Shown one piece after another: positions 14,745 through 23,293 of a DNA stretch of 57,368 nt (within the stretch, counting starts at the first letter, position 1; every line of letters begins with the position of its first letter). The stretch is taken from NCBI GenBank assembly GCA_959596495.1, contig CAUFXK010000002.1, positions 1 through 57,368 on the forward strand, given 5' to 3'. The translations under genes were made by a program, and so were the position numbers. The DNA comes from an uncultured Collinsella sp. (lineage in GTDB: Bacteria; Actinomycetota; Coriobacteriia; Coriobacteriales; Coriobacteriaceae). The notes below the pieces were generated by a model. That model did not search any database, had not been told where the DNA came from, and saw nothing but the letters and a program-made list of their open reading frames with translations.

Positions 14745-15250
14745 CCCGCGAAAAAGGATCGAAAATAATTGATTTCGGCCAAAACAAACTTGTTTTCACT
14801 TATTAGAAAAGGGCATAGCCAGAGCGTATGGCCTCTCAGCCGACGGAGATGAAGTAACCGATTGTCTCGTCTTCGTTCCCGGCACTCCGGTTATGCCAAG
14901 CGCAGACACAACAATGCCCTCTCCTGAATGTTTCGAAGCTTTAACGGATTGCACTCTCATTAAGCTTAAAATATCGGATTTCTGCAGAGCAGTAGAAAGC
15001 ATCCCTCAACTTTTGTCCATTTATAATTCGTTGCTTGAGAGTGCATGACACAATCACTGGAAAGTCGAAAACGTCATCGGGCACCTCAGCGCAAAGAATC
15101 GATATGAATGGTTTCTGAGGGAATATCCTGGACTGATCGATGCTATTCCCCATAGGAATAGCATCGATTTCTCGAATGACTCCGGTAACCCTGTCTCGTG
15201 CGCGAAGTCAGCATCGAACTCAATCGGCATCTGAGCAACAACCGCACTAG
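14745..15250 (+). pseudogene. broken Crp/Fnr-family regulator, paralogue of the gene at 12112
   Basis: Translation gives LLEKGIARAYGLSADGDEV, TDCLVFVPGTPVMPS, SPECFEALTDCTLIKLKIS and RYEWFLREYPGLIDAI, aligning along the intact regulator (LLKQGVACSYSLQSDGSEI and so on). The gene is broken by TGA at 15046-15048, exactly where the intact copy has Trp (RAWHDHYK against SA-stop-HNHWK). A frameshift just before the helix-turn-helix, whose remains (ISRMTPVTLSRARS) are in another frame, and a damaged N terminus add to this. Upstream sequence is shared too. Confidence 0.75.
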
Positions 15251-15314
15251 CAGCAAACGGCTCAATCTGAGCAAAAAGAGGATGCGGACTGGTGAACAAT
15301 TTTTACTTTAATGT

Positions 15315-15356
15315 GTGCCGGGCTCGTGACAATGATGTTTGTCACGAGCCCGGCAC
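15315..15356. terminator. long perfect hairpin
   Basis: An 18-bp perfect stem (15315-15332 with 15339-15356, GTGCCGGGCTCGTGACAA) closes a 6-nt loop. It lies about 50 nt after the stop of the lipoprotein gene at 15409 on the minus strand. No T run follows on either strand, so termination is uncertain. Confidence 0.5.
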
Positions 15357-15408
15357 GGTATTCATCTATGGCATTCCCCATCTTCACACGGTCGGCGTGC
15401 CTTAGCTC

Positions 15409-15795
15409 TCATTCTCTCGTGTACGTTTCGTTGTTGATAACAAGCTCATCCCCATTGAGAAAATAGAGCCTATCATCCGCCTCTTCAGCTTCCTCTTTGC
15501 TGCTGGCTTTCTTCCAATGTTGAGAGCTGATATTTCCTTGACTGCTACTTAGAACCAATGTCTCGTCTTCTTGAATCGTATAGCGATCGCAGCTTTCCAG
15601 CCACGCACCGTTATAGGTAAAAGGAACCGAACAATCACCATTCTCATCAAATTGGAGAATTTCGTCTCCGTCGTCGTTTGCCCAAGTTCCAACAATCGAC
15701 TTCTCACCACATCCAACTAGACCAATCAGCGGGACAGAAGCCGCGGCAACGGCCATTTTAATTGCTGTTCGTCTCGAAAATAATTGTGCACCCAT
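15409..15795 (-). CDS. small Tat-type lipoprotein
   Basis: 128 residues. A twin-arginine signal (SRRTAIKMAVAAASV) leads into a lipobox LVGC, so the mature protein should be lipid-anchored outside. The mature domain begins with a GTWANDDGDEILQFDENGDC motif typical of small lipocalin-like/DUF5640-type beta proteins and has an acidic, helical insert (KEEAEEADD). The start ATG 15795 has GGGAG six bases upstream; an upstream in-frame start would weaken the signal peptide. Function unknown. Confidence 0.7.
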   Translation of the reverse strand: MGAQLFSRRTAIKMAVAAASVPLIGLVGCGEKSIVGTWANDDGDEILQFDENGDCSVPFTYNGAWLESCDRYTIQEDETLVLSSSQGNISSQHWKKASSKEEAEEADDRLYFLNGDELVINNETYTRE

Positions 15796-15867
15796 CTTTG
15801 CTCCCAACAGACAGCACCCGTACAAAAGATAATTTGATTATCCCCATAAGATTATTTAGCGCATTAT

Positions 15868-15880
15868 CATTTGATTATGG
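15868..15880. promoter_or_regulatory. CATTTGATTATGG site upstream of the lipoprotein gene
   Basis: Matches the CATTTGATAATG core of the two Crp-associated sites with one or two changes. It is about 75 nt upstream of the lipoprotein start on the minus strand and is overlapped by a loose CCATAA/TTATGG inverted repeat. Confidence 0.35.
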
Positions 15881-16028
15881 TCCGGCGTATCCCGAGCACA
15901 AAGAAGAGCAAATGGCTCTATTAGGCTAAATTAATCTCTTGCCGGAGCGCGCCTCTTGGCGAAGCAATTGGACTATGAACATCAAGCTGTAGCGATTGTT
16001 TGCCTCAAACAACGTAGATCGCAATGCA

Positions 16029-16069
16029 TAAAAAATGGCGGCTAAGCGCACCTCTAACGCTTAACCGCC
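16029..16069 (-). terminator. purN terminator
   Basis: On the minus strand GGCGGTTAAGCG pairs with CGCTTAGCCGCC (16037-16048 with 16058-16069, one mismatch), followed by ATTTTTTAT. Confidence 0.8.
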
Positions 16070-16084
16070 AACACGAACCAACGA

Positions 16085-16783
16085 CTAGCGCGCCGGGTCA
16101 ATTGCGACCTTGCCGCTCTCCAGCACGTGGACGCGACCGTCGGCGAGCATCTGCACGACCTCGGGATACAGCACATGCTCGATCGCATGGATGTGCTCCT
16201 CGAGCATGTCGACATCCCAGCCTTCCTCGACAGCCAGCGCGCGCTGGGCGATGATGGGGCCGTTGTCGTAGATCTCGTTGGCAAAGTGCACGGTCACACC
16301 GGTCACCTTAACGCCGCGGACAAAGGCATCGTCGATCGCATGCGCGCCGGTAAAGCTCGGCAGCAGCGCCGGATGCAGGTTGACCACGCGATTGGGGAAC
16401 GCCGCCAGCAGCGGCGTGTGCACCATACGCATGTAGCCGGCCATGACCACATATTCGCAGCCGCACTCGAGCAGCTCATGCGCGATAATCTCGTCGGCGG
16501 CGATAGGGTCAGCATAGACATCCTTGGAAAGGGTCAGCGTCTGGATGCCCGCACGCTCGGCGCGCTGTAGGCCCTTGGCCGAAGGACGGCTCGACACCAC
16601 AAGCTCAATCGAGGCGTTGAGCTTGCCGGCGGCGATAAGGTCGATCAGCGCCTGCAGGTTGGTACCCGAACCGCTGATAAGCACGCCAATCTTGAGCGGC
16701 TCGGCCGTATCGGTGCCGGTCGGACGGGTGTAGGGCACAAAGCCCAGGCCCTCGACAGCAGCCATCTGCTCGCTAGCGCTCAT
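16085..16783 (-). CDS. purN: phosphoribosylglycinamide formyltransferase
   Basis: Transfers the formyl group from 10-formyl-THF to GAR, the third step of purine synthesis. 232 residues; the family core starts at LKIGVLISGSGTNLQALID (about residue 31) after a 30-residue extension. The catalytic trio is visible as NLHPALLPSF (Asn and His) and the later VHFANEIYDNGPII with the conserved Asp. The ATG at 16783 overlaps the 3' end of purM by 11 nt, so the pair is coupled. An upstream GTG at 16813 is less likely. Confidence 0.92.
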   Translation of the reverse strand: MSASEQMAAVEGLGFVPYTRPTGTDTAEPLKIGVLISGSGTNLQALIDLIAAGKLNASIELVVSSRPSAKGLQRAERAGIQTLTLSKDVYADPIAADEIIAHELLECGCEYVVMAGYMRMVHTPLLAAFPNRVVNLHPALLPSFTGAHAIDDAFVRGVKVTGVTVHFANEIYDNGPIIAQRALAVEEGWDVDMLEEHIHAIEHVLYPEVVQMLADGRVHVLESGKVAIDPAR

Positions 16784-17876
16784 CGGAGTACACGACCTTA
16801 CCGGAACCCTCAACGCACTCGCCCACGCGGAACGGCTTCTCGCCCAGCGCGACCAGGGCCTCGGTCACGGCAGCTTCGTCTTCGGGGGCAACGATCAGGC
16901 ACAGGCCGACGCCCATGTTGAAGGTCTTGCATGCCTCGTTGGGCGCGAGCTCGGCCTGACGCGACACGTAGGTGATGACGGGCGGAACATCCCAGCCCAT
17001 CTCGGCGCCGTTACGGGTGACCACGGCGTCGACGTCGTCGGCGAGCGCGCGGTTGAGGTTCTCGGTAATGCCGCCACCGGTGATGTGAGCAATGGCGTGC
17101 ACGTTGGCGTCGCCACGCAGCAGCTCCAGAATCGGCTTCACATAGATGCGCGTGGGAGCCAGCAGAGCATCGGCCAGCGAAGCACCGCCGAGCTCCTCGA
17201 GCGGACAGCTCAGCTCCTCGGCCTTAGCGGCGGCCTCGGGCGTGCCCGGTTTGATGCCGTCGACGCCGATGACCTTGCGCACGAGCGAGTAGCCGTTGGA
17301 GTGCACGCCGGTGGAAGGCAGACCCAGGATCACATCGCCGGGGCGAACGTTCGCGGGGTCAAGCATCTTGGGACGATCGACGACACCCACGGTAAAGCCG
17401 GCGAGGTCGTAGTCGGCCGGAGCCATGACGCCCGGGTGCTCGGCCATCTCACCGCCCACGAGCGCGCAGCCCGCGAGCTTGCAGCCGTCGGCAACGCCCT
17501 TGATGATCTTTGCCATGTGCTCGGCCTCAATGTGACCGATGGCAACGTAATCCAGGAAGAACAGCGGCTCGGCGCCCGAAGCCAAAATGTCATTGACGCA
17601 CATGGCGACCAAGTCCTGGCCCACCGTCTCGTGACGGTCCATGATCTGGGCGAGCACGAGCTTGGTGCCCACGCCGTCGGTGCCGCTAATCAGGATCGGG
17701 TCTTCCATATCCTTAAGCGCGGCGGCCGAGAACAGGCCGCCAAAGCCACCGATGCCGCCGATGACCTCGGGGCGGTTGGTATCCTTGACCATCTGCTTAA
17801 TAGCGTCGACGGCGCGGCCGCCCTCGGCGGTATCGACGCCGGCATCCTCGTACGTCACGTGCTTGCTGTCGCTCAT
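16773..17876 (-). CDS. purM: phosphoribosylformylglycinamidine cyclo-ligase
   Basis: Closes the imidazole ring of AIR from FGAM using ATP, step five of purine synthesis. 367 residues of the AIR synthase family: YEDAGVDTAEGGRAVD at the N terminus, the SGTDGVGTK nucleotide loop (about 60-68), and later GDVILGLPSTGVHSNGYSLVR and HITGGGITENLNRAL. It lies 157 nt downstream of purF on the same strand, with a repeat between them, and overlaps purN. Confidence 0.95.
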   Translation of the reverse strand: MSDSKHVTYEDAGVDTAEGGRAVDAIKQMVKDTNRPEVIGGIGGFGGLFSAAALKDMEDPILISGTDGVGTKLVLAQIMDRHETVGQDLVAMCVNDILASGAEPLFFLDYVAIGHIEAEHMAKIIKGVADGCKLAGCALVGGEMAEHPGVMAPADYDLAGFTVGVVDRPKMLDPANVRPGDVILGLPSTGVHSNGYSLVRKVIGVDGIKPGTPEAAAKAEELSCPLEELGGASLADALLAPTRIYVKPILELLRGDANVHAIAHITGGGITENLNRALADDVDAVVTRNGAEMGWDVPPVITYVSRQAELAPNEACKTFNMGVGLCLIVAPEDEAAVTEALVALGEKPFRVGECVEGSGKVVYSDER

Positions 17877-17994
17877 CTGAGCCTTCCTCTCCCACTACCG
17901 TGGCGCCGCGCGGGCGCCAAACGGTGCTCATAGTTGCGTTCCCTTCGGCGCGCGTCATAACAACACGCGCCGTCATATCAACAAAACAGCAGAT
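17877..17994. other. gap between purF and purM
   Basis: Holds the purM ribosome-binding region near 17880 and a CGCGCGTCATAACAACACGCGCCG partial inverted repeat near 17949-17971; the purF stop-codon hairpin begins at 17995. Confidence 0.35.
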
Positions 17995-18036
17995 AAAACC
18001 TGCCAAAATAAACCTGTCCCTAAATGGCAGGTTTTA
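17995..18036. repeat. stop-codon hairpin repeat, copy b (AAACCTGCCA type)
   Basis: An 11-bp perfect stem, AAAACCTGCCA (17995-18005) with TGGCAGGTTTT (18025-18035), has a loop containing AAACCTGTCCC. The TAA of purF is read from 18034-18036 and so lies in the element, as at pth. Confidence 0.75.
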
Positions 18037-19704
18037 GGCCTCACTGTGCTCCTCTTCCCAGCTGCGATCGACATATTTCTCGACCACGGCGTCGTCGTCA
18101 AAGTGCAGCGGCTTGTCCAGGTTGCGGGGCTTAAAGCCCTCCATGAACTTGTCGCGGCCAAAGCTCTCGGGGATCGCCACGGGATAGCGTCCGGTAAAGC
18201 ACGCATCGCAGTAACCGCCCTTGGGCATGACCTTAAGCAGGCCCTCGACCGAAAGGAAGGCCAGCGAATCGGCGCCGATATACTCGCAAATCTCGTCGAC
18301 CGTCTTGTTGGCGCTGATAAGCTGCGACTGCACGTCGGTATCGATGCCATAGAAGCACGGCCAGATTACCTCGGGCGAGTTGATGCGGATATGAATCTCC
18401 TTGGCGCCGGCGTTGCGCAGCATCTTGACGAGCTGCACCATGGTGGTGCCGCGGACGATGGAGTCGTCGATGACGACCAGGCGCTTGCCCTCGATGTTAT
18501 CGCGCAGAGGGTTGAGTTTCATACGCACGCCCATGGCGCGCAGCTCCTGCGTGGGTTCGATAAACGTACGGCCCACATAGCGATTCTTGATGAGGCCCTC
18601 GCCAAAGGGAATGCCGCTCTCGTGCGAATAGCCCTCCGCGGGCGGCAGGCCGGAGTCGGGCACGCCGATGACCAGGTCGGCCTCGACGGGCTCCTCATGT
18701 GCCAGCTGACGACCCATGTCGTAACGGCAGGCATAGACGCTCTTGCCGTTCATGATGGAGTCGGGGCGGGCAAAGTAGACCTGCTCAAAGATGCAGTTGG
18801 CGGGCTCTTCGGCTGCAGGCACGCCCTGCTCGGATACCAGACCCTCGGCGCTGATGCGCAAGATCTCGCCGGGACGGACGTCACGGACGTACTCGGCACC
18901 CACGATGTCGAGTGCGCAGGTCTCGGAAGCAACGACCCAGCCGCCGGCGCGCGTGACACGGACGGCGGAGTCGACCGTCGCGGCGCCGTCCTGCGACGGC
19001 AGCTGCGAAACGGCTGCGGCATCGGCCTGGTCCAGACCCTCGTCCACCAGCTTGCCCAGCACGAGCGGGCGAATGCCGTGTGGATCGCGGAATGCGTAGA
19101 GCGCCTGCTCGTTGATGAGCGTCATGGCGTAGCCGCCGCGCACGAGCTCCATGGTCTTACGAATGCCCTCGCGCAGATGACCCGTACGCTGGGTAAAGTA
19201 GCCGATAAGCTTGGTCGCGACCTCGGAATCCGAATTGGAGAGGAACGGCACGCCCAGCTCGATCAGCTGGCGGCGCAGCTCGTCGGTGTTGACTAGAGTA
19301 CCGTTGTGCGCGAGCGCGATAATGACGCTATTGATGGTAGAGAGGTGCGGCTGAGAGGCTTCCCAGCTCTTGGCGCCGGCAGTGCCGTAGCGCACATGAC
19401 CCACGGCCAGCTGACCGGAGAGCGTCGACAGGTCGGCGTTGGAGAACACGCGGTCGAGCAGGCCCAGATCCTTGCGGACCATAACCGTGCCGCCGTCACC
19501 CACGGCGATTCCCGCCGATTCCTGGCCGCGATGCTGCAGCGCGCGCAGACCAAAGTACGTCAGTCGAGCCACATCGCGATCGGGTGCCCACACACCAAAA
19601 ATGCCGCATTCCTCATGCAGCTGGTCGGAGTCCGGATCATACGTCGACATGGTCTTCACCTGTCCCGCGGCACGCTCGGCCGCGCGGATGGTTTCTTGAG
19701 ACAT
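18034..19704 (-). CDS. purF: amidophosphoribosyltransferase
   Basis: First committed step of purine synthesis: PRPP plus glutamine gives phosphoribosylamine. 556 residues. An N-terminal propeptide would be removed to expose Cys33 (ECGIFGVWAPD), the nucleophile of the glutaminase domain; RGQESAGIA and GHVRYGTAG follow. The C-terminal phosphoribosyl domain has the PRPP loop VVIDDSIVRGTT. Cysteines in NCIFEQVYF, WPCFYGID and YCDACFTG suit the [4Fe-4S] cluster of the Bacillus type. GAGGGG precedes the ATG; a -10 like TATAAT (complement of 19747-19752) lies upstream. Confidence 0.95.
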   Translation of the reverse strand: MSQETIRAAERAAGQVKTMSTYDPDSDQLHEECGIFGVWAPDRDVARLTYFGLRALQHRGQESAGIAVGDGGTVMVRKDLGLLDRVFSNADLSTLSGQLAVGHVRYGTAGAKSWEASQPHLSTINSVIIALAHNGTLVNTDELRRQLIELGVPFLSNSDSEVATKLIGYFTQRTGHLREGIRKTMELVRGGYAMTLINEQALYAFRDPHGIRPLVLGKLVDEGLDQADAAAVSQLPSQDGAATVDSAVRVTRAGGWVVASETCALDIVGAEYVRDVRPGEILRISAEGLVSEQGVPAAEEPANCIFEQVYFARPDSIMNGKSVYACRYDMGRQLAHEEPVEADLVIGVPDSGLPPAEGYSHESGIPFGEGLIKNRYVGRTFIEPTQELRAMGVRMKLNPLRDNIEGKRLVVIDDSIVRGTTMVQLVKMLRNAGAKEIHIRINSPEVIWPCFYGIDTDVQSQLISANKTVDEICEYIGADSLAFLSVEGLLKVMPKGGYCDACFTGRYPVAIPESFGRDKFMEGFKPRNLDKPLHFDDDAVVEKYVDRSWEEEHSEA

Positions 19705-19990
19705 GGTATCCCCTCAGAGCCTCGTATTTTTGGCGTTACCTGCCCTATTATACGCACGGCAAGACAAGCACTCCCGCGCATGAACAGCGCTTTTTAAAAG
19801 CCCACCGAGCTAATAATCAGTTTTGTTGCCAAACATTTTATCGGCCTGTCCAGTGCAAGCGCCCGCGCCCCCCAGATGGCCGCCGCGTCCACCGTTGGGG
19901 ATTACAAAGTTGCAATTGGGACGTTCGTCCTGTCTTTTGGCAGGTCGGCGGCGTATCCTTGTACCTACAGCAAAACGAGAAAGGTTATGT

Positions 19991-21220
19991 ATGGATCGAA
20001 ACGAACTCGACCCCAGCGTCCCCAGCGCCACGGAGGTCAAGAAGATCCCCCTCATCATTAAGGTGTACGCCGTCCTGTGCATCCTGTCCGGCGTGGGCAC
20101 GCTCCCTTCGGTCGGCGCCTTTATGTGGCAGGTCATCACCGCGCTCATCAACGGCAACGCCGCCGCCAAGCTCGGCGACAACACGCTCGTCGCGGTCGGC
20201 CTTATCGTCGCCGGCATCATGCTCTCTGCGGCAAGCGCCGTCATCCTGATCATCTTTGGCCTGGACCTTATCAAAAACCAGCGCCGCAACGCCGCCCGCC
20301 TGTCCTACATCCTTATTGCATTCACCGTCGTCGAGCTTTTGGTCGACGTGATGCTCCAGGGCATCGGGCCCTTCCTACTGCGTCCCGCGATCCAGCTCGG
20401 CATCCTCGTTGCACTTTCGGCAACCGTCGACCCCACGCTGCGTCAGGAGCGCGAACTGCAGCGCCGCCTGCAGGAGATGCTCGACCGCGACGCCGCCGCC
20501 GAGGGCATGCTCGGCCGCGATGAAACCGGCGAGGGCTACATCAAGCTCAACTACTTCAACCTGTTCTGGGTGTTCTTTGTCTGCTGCATACTCGGCCTGA
20601 TCGCCGAGGACATCTGGCACATGACGGTCGACGACCCGGGCGTCTATCAGAACCGCGCCGGCATGCTGTTTGGCCCCTTCAGCCCCATCTACGGATTTGG
20701 CGCCGTGCTCATGACCATGGTGCTTAACCGCTTCTACAAAAAGAACCCCATCATCATTTTCCTGGTGAGCGCCCTGCTCGGCGCCAGCTTTGAGGTGTTC
20801 GTGGGCTGGTTTATGCAGACCGCGTTTGGCGTGGTCTCGTGGAGCTACTCGCACATAACGCTGTTCGGTTTGCCCGATCCGCTCGTGGTCCTCACGGGCG
20901 GACGCACCTGCACGGGCTTCGCCTGCCTGTGGGGCCTGGGCGGCCTCATCTGGATCAAGCTGCTGCTGCCGAGGCTGCTTAAGCTTATCAACAAGATCCC
21001 CTGGAAGAGCCGCTACTCGGCCACCGTCATCTTTACCGTTATCATGCTGGTCGACGGCGTCATGACGCTGCAGTCGCTCGACTACTGGTACCAGCGCGTT
21101 AACGGCACGGAGCCGGACATTCCCGTCGCACAGTTCTACGGAGAGCACTTCGATAACGAGTACATGGAAAACCGCTTCCAGAGCATGACCATGAGCCCCA
21201 AGGATGCGACGCGCGTGTAG
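19991..21220 (+). CDS. CmpB-type putative ABC-transporter membrane protein
   Basis: A 409-residue polytopic membrane protein. The N-terminal half has three or four hydrophobic segments (from VYAVLCILSGVGTLPSVGAFM). The C-terminal half, from about residue 180, matches the CmpB-like putative ABC-transporter type IV domain: GPFSPIYGFGAVLMTMVLNR, ALLGASFEVFVGWFMQTAFG, SYSHITLFG and TCTGFACLWGLGGL. The family occurs widely in gut Gram-positives without a proven role. The start at ATG 19991 is fixed by GAGAAAGG six bases upstream. It stands alone, with a terminator after it. Confidence 0.78.
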   Translation: MDRNELDPSVPSATEVKKIPLIIKVYAVLCILSGVGTLPSVGAFMWQVITALINGNAAAKLGDNTLVAVGLIVAGIMLSAASAVILIIFGLDLIKNQRRNAARLSYILIAFTVVELLVDVMLQGIGPFLLRPAIQLGILVALSATVDPTLRQERELQRRLQEMLDRDAAAEGMLGRDETGEGYIKLNYFNLFWVFFVCCILGLIAEDIWHMTVDDPGVYQNRAGMLFGPFSPIYGFGAVLMTMVLNRFYKKNPIIIFLVSALLGASFEVFVGWFMQTAFGVVSWSYSHITLFGLPDPLVVLTGGRTCTGFACLWGLGGLIWIKLLLPRLLKLINKIPWKSRYSATVIFTVIMLVDGVMTLQSLDYWYQRVNGTEPDIPVAQFYGEHFDNEYMENRFQSMTMSPKDATRV

Positions 21221-21241
21221 CGCTCACCGCGCCCAAAACGC

Positions 21242-21282
21242 AAAATGCCCGCCGGTATCACACGTACCGGTGGGCATTTTTA
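21242..21282 (+). terminator. terminator of the CmpB-type gene
   Basis: AAAATGCCCGCCGGTA (21242-21257) pairs with TACCGGTGGGCATTTT (21265-21280) with one G-T pair; T-rich sequence follows. Confidence 0.85.
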
Positions 21283-21310
21283 TAAACGATCCTTCTATCG
21301 ACGCAAGCCT

Positions 21311-21727
21311 CTACGCCTCGCACTCGACCTCGCTCACACACTCATTTTTGATGGTGCCGACGAGCGCCTGCAGCGCATCGACCACGTGCGGGCGAATGTC
21401 CCCGCCGATGAGCACGAGCATGATGTCGTCACCTACGGCAAGCTCGCCGCTTGCCAGCCACACGCGCACATAGCCGATACCCGGCATCGCGCGCGTGGCC
21501 CCGATAGCAGACCGTACCTTTTCGGCGTCGTAGTCAAAGACCATGCCGCCCACCCTGCGGCCTGGTGCCACGCCATCGGTCTCGACTCCGCGCACCTCGG
21601 CCTTGGGCGTCGCACGCACCACACCGTTATGCGTCAGATACATCCCGCAGCCTGCCGCCGAAGCATCGGCCTTGGCCTCGCGCAGCCAAGCATCAATCGA
21701 AGGCATCAATTTGCCACTCTCAAGCAT
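21311..21727 (-). CDS. MoaE-like molybdopterin synthase large-subunit homologue
   Basis: 138 residues resembling the MoaE domain as found in Coriobacteria: PSIDAWLREAKADASAAGCG, YLTHNGVVRATPKAEVRG, GGMVFDYDAEKVRSAIGATR, PGIGYVRVWLASGELAVGDDIM and the C-terminal VDALQALVGTIKNECV. MoaE converts precursor Z to molybdopterin with MoaD. No other cofactor gene is nearby, so the assignment rests on fold-level resemblance. The ATG at 21727 follows GGGAG; ATG 21706 is an alternative. Confidence 0.65.
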   Translation of the reverse strand: MLESGKLMPSIDAWLREAKADASAAGCGMYLTHNGVVRATPKAEVRGVETDGVAPGRRVGGMVFDYDAEKVRSAIGATRAMPGIGYVRVWLASGELAVGDDIMLVLIGGDIRPHVVDALQALVGTIKNECVSEVECEA

Positions 21728-21750
21728 CGTTTCTCCCTTACCGTCGTCGA

Positions 21751-21783
21751 GTAGCCAATTTGGGACGGGGCCTTTTTAGCTAC
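21751..21783. repeat. GTAG-flanked repeat with TTTGGGACGGGGC core, copy 1
   Basis: GTAGC (21751-21755) and GCTAC (21779-21783) flank CAATTTGGGACGGGGCC and a T run. A near-identical copy is at 56999-57031. It is 11 nt from the sortase stop codon. Confidence 0.65.
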
Positions 21784-21794
21784 TCTCGAACAAC

Positions 21795-22793
21795 TTATTC
21801 CTCGACCGGCGTGAGCACCATGACGGCGCGCGTGTTGCTCAGCGACAGCGAACGACAGGTCACAAGCGTTACAACCTTAGTTGCCGAAGCGGCACGATCG
21901 GTAGCATCACTCGCCACGGCAGAAGCGCCGTCGAGCATCTCGAACAGGTAGTTCTTGAGTCCGTCGTCGCCCTCAAAATTGGTCGTGCGCGCCTTGGCAT
22001 ACGTGTCCTCGACCACCTTGGTCGCCAGCGGACGCAGCTTATACGTCGCATCGCGCGTGATGTAGTACACATATTCAATGCTATCGAACGTTGCCTGGTC
22101 AGTCGTATCCGAAATCACGTTGAACATCGACCCATCGTTCATATGGTGGCCGTAGATCGTGGTCTGCTGGTCTACCATTCCCGGCGCGGTGTCATCGCTA
22201 TCCAGGAAAATGGCACCGGACGCGTTAGCCGTACCGTCAAACAGCGTGTTGAGGTATTTGGAGTTGTTGTTGGTCTGCACCACGGGATAGTTGATATTGG
22301 TTCCCGGCACGTAAATCCAACCCACAATCTCGGGGTTCGTCTGAGCAAGCGCATCAAAGTCGATAATCGGCACGCCGCTGGCATCCTTATCGCTTACATA
22401 TTGCTTCTCGATTTTCTGATACGAATCGCTCGCCTGCTTATAGCCAATCTGGGCATTAATAAAGATAGCGGCGGCGGCGACAATCAGGCCGATACCGATG
22501 ATGATGAGCAGAATGGGAATAATGGAGCGGCGCTTTTTGCGCGGCGGCTCGGTGCAATCCGACGGCGCGGCATGCGATGAAGACCGGGGCGGCTTCTTAG
22601 CGGAGCTATAAGACGAAGGACGATATGCGGCCGGCGCGTCCTGTCGACGATGCGTCGCCGGTGTCACGGGGCGCGGCGCGCGCGGCTGCTGAGGAGAGGA
22701 TGTCCGACCCTGCTGCGCCGCATGGGCGGCACCCGGCTTCGACGGATCGGGAATCTGAGAAGCCTTGAATCGTTTTCCCTGATAATCGGACAT
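21795..22793 (-). CDS. srtB: class B sortase
   Basis: A membrane transpeptidase that links surface proteins to peptidoglycan or builds pili. 332 residues: a long Pro/Ser/Arg-rich cytoplasmic tail (1-90), one transmembrane helix (about 92-115, IIPILLIIIGIGLIVAAAA), then the sortase barrel. The catalytic His is in TTIYGHHMNDGSMF, the Cys in VTLVTCRS and the Arg in the following LSNTRAVMVL. The IVGWIYVPGTNINYPVVQ start is typical of class B. It is two genes away from a very large protein with an IPNTG sorting signal; that this is its substrate is only a guess. Confidence 0.88.
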   Translation of the reverse strand: MSDYQGKRFKASQIPDPSKPGAAHAAQQGRTSSPQQPRAPRPVTPATHRRQDAPAAYRPSSYSSAKKPPRSSSHAAPSDCTEPPRKKRRSIIPILLIIIGIGLIVAAAAIFINAQIGYKQASDSYQKIEKQYVSDKDASGVPIIDFDALAQTNPEIVGWIYVPGTNINYPVVQTNNNSKYLNTLFDGTANASGAIFLDSDDTAPGMVDQQTTIYGHHMNDGSMFNVISDTTDQATFDSIEYVYYITRDATYKLRPLATKVVEDTYAKARTTNFEGDDGLKNYLFEMLDGASAVASDATDRAASATKVVTLVTCRSLSLSNTRAVMVLTPVEE

Positions 22794-22828
22794 GGCTCTC
22801 CTTATACTGCGGTGAAACGGCGGAACGC

Positions 22829-23293
22829 CTAGGCGTCAGCCATCTCCTGCTTCATCTTCTCGATAACCTTGCGGTACTCGGGGTCGCAAGCACCCAGAAT
22901 CTGCGTGGCATAGATAGCGGCGTTCTTGGCACCGTTGATGGCAACGCAGGCCACGGGCACGCCCGAAGGCATCTGCACCATCGACAGCAGCGAATCCATA
23001 CCGCCCAGGTCACTCGTCTTCATAGGCACGCCGATAACCGGCAGCGGCGTAAAGGCAGCCACGACACCACCCAGGTGGGCGGCCTTGCCGGCGGCGGCGA
23101 TAATCACTTTGATACCGCGATCGGCGGCAGTCGAAGCCCACTCGTGGACCTTCGCCGGCGTGCGGTGCGCGCTCGCAATGACGAGCTCATAGGGCACACC
23201 CAGTGCCTCGAGCTCGGCGGTGCAGCCTTCCATAACGCCCAGATCGGACTTGGAACCCATGATGATCCCGACAACCGGCTTTTGATCTGCCAT
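22829..23293 (-). CDS. purE: N5-carboxyaminoimidazole ribonucleotide mutase
   Basis: Shifts the carboxyl group of N5-CAIR to CAIR in purine synthesis. 154 residues, a normal length for class I PurE: VGIIMGSKSDLGVME, SAHRTPAKVHEWA, GKAAHLGGVVAAFTPLPVIGVP and the GVPVACVAINGAKNAA region, covering the substrate-binding Ser, His and Gly loops. The ATG at 23293 lies nine bases after GGAGG. No purK is next to it. Confidence 0.95.
   Translation of the reverse strand: MADQKPVVGIIMGSKSDLGVMEGCTAELEALGVPYELVIASAHRTPAKVHEWASTAADRGIKVIIAAAGKAAHLGGVVAAFTPLPVIGVPMKTSDLGGMDSLLSMVQMPSGVPVACVAINGAKNAAIYATQILGACDPEYRKVIEKMKQEMADA

Noticed and set aside
15046..15048. Selenocysteine or stop readthrough in the Crp-like copy
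   Set aside because: The intact paralogue has Trp there, no SECIS-like hairpin follows, and a frameshift downstream already breaks the gene.
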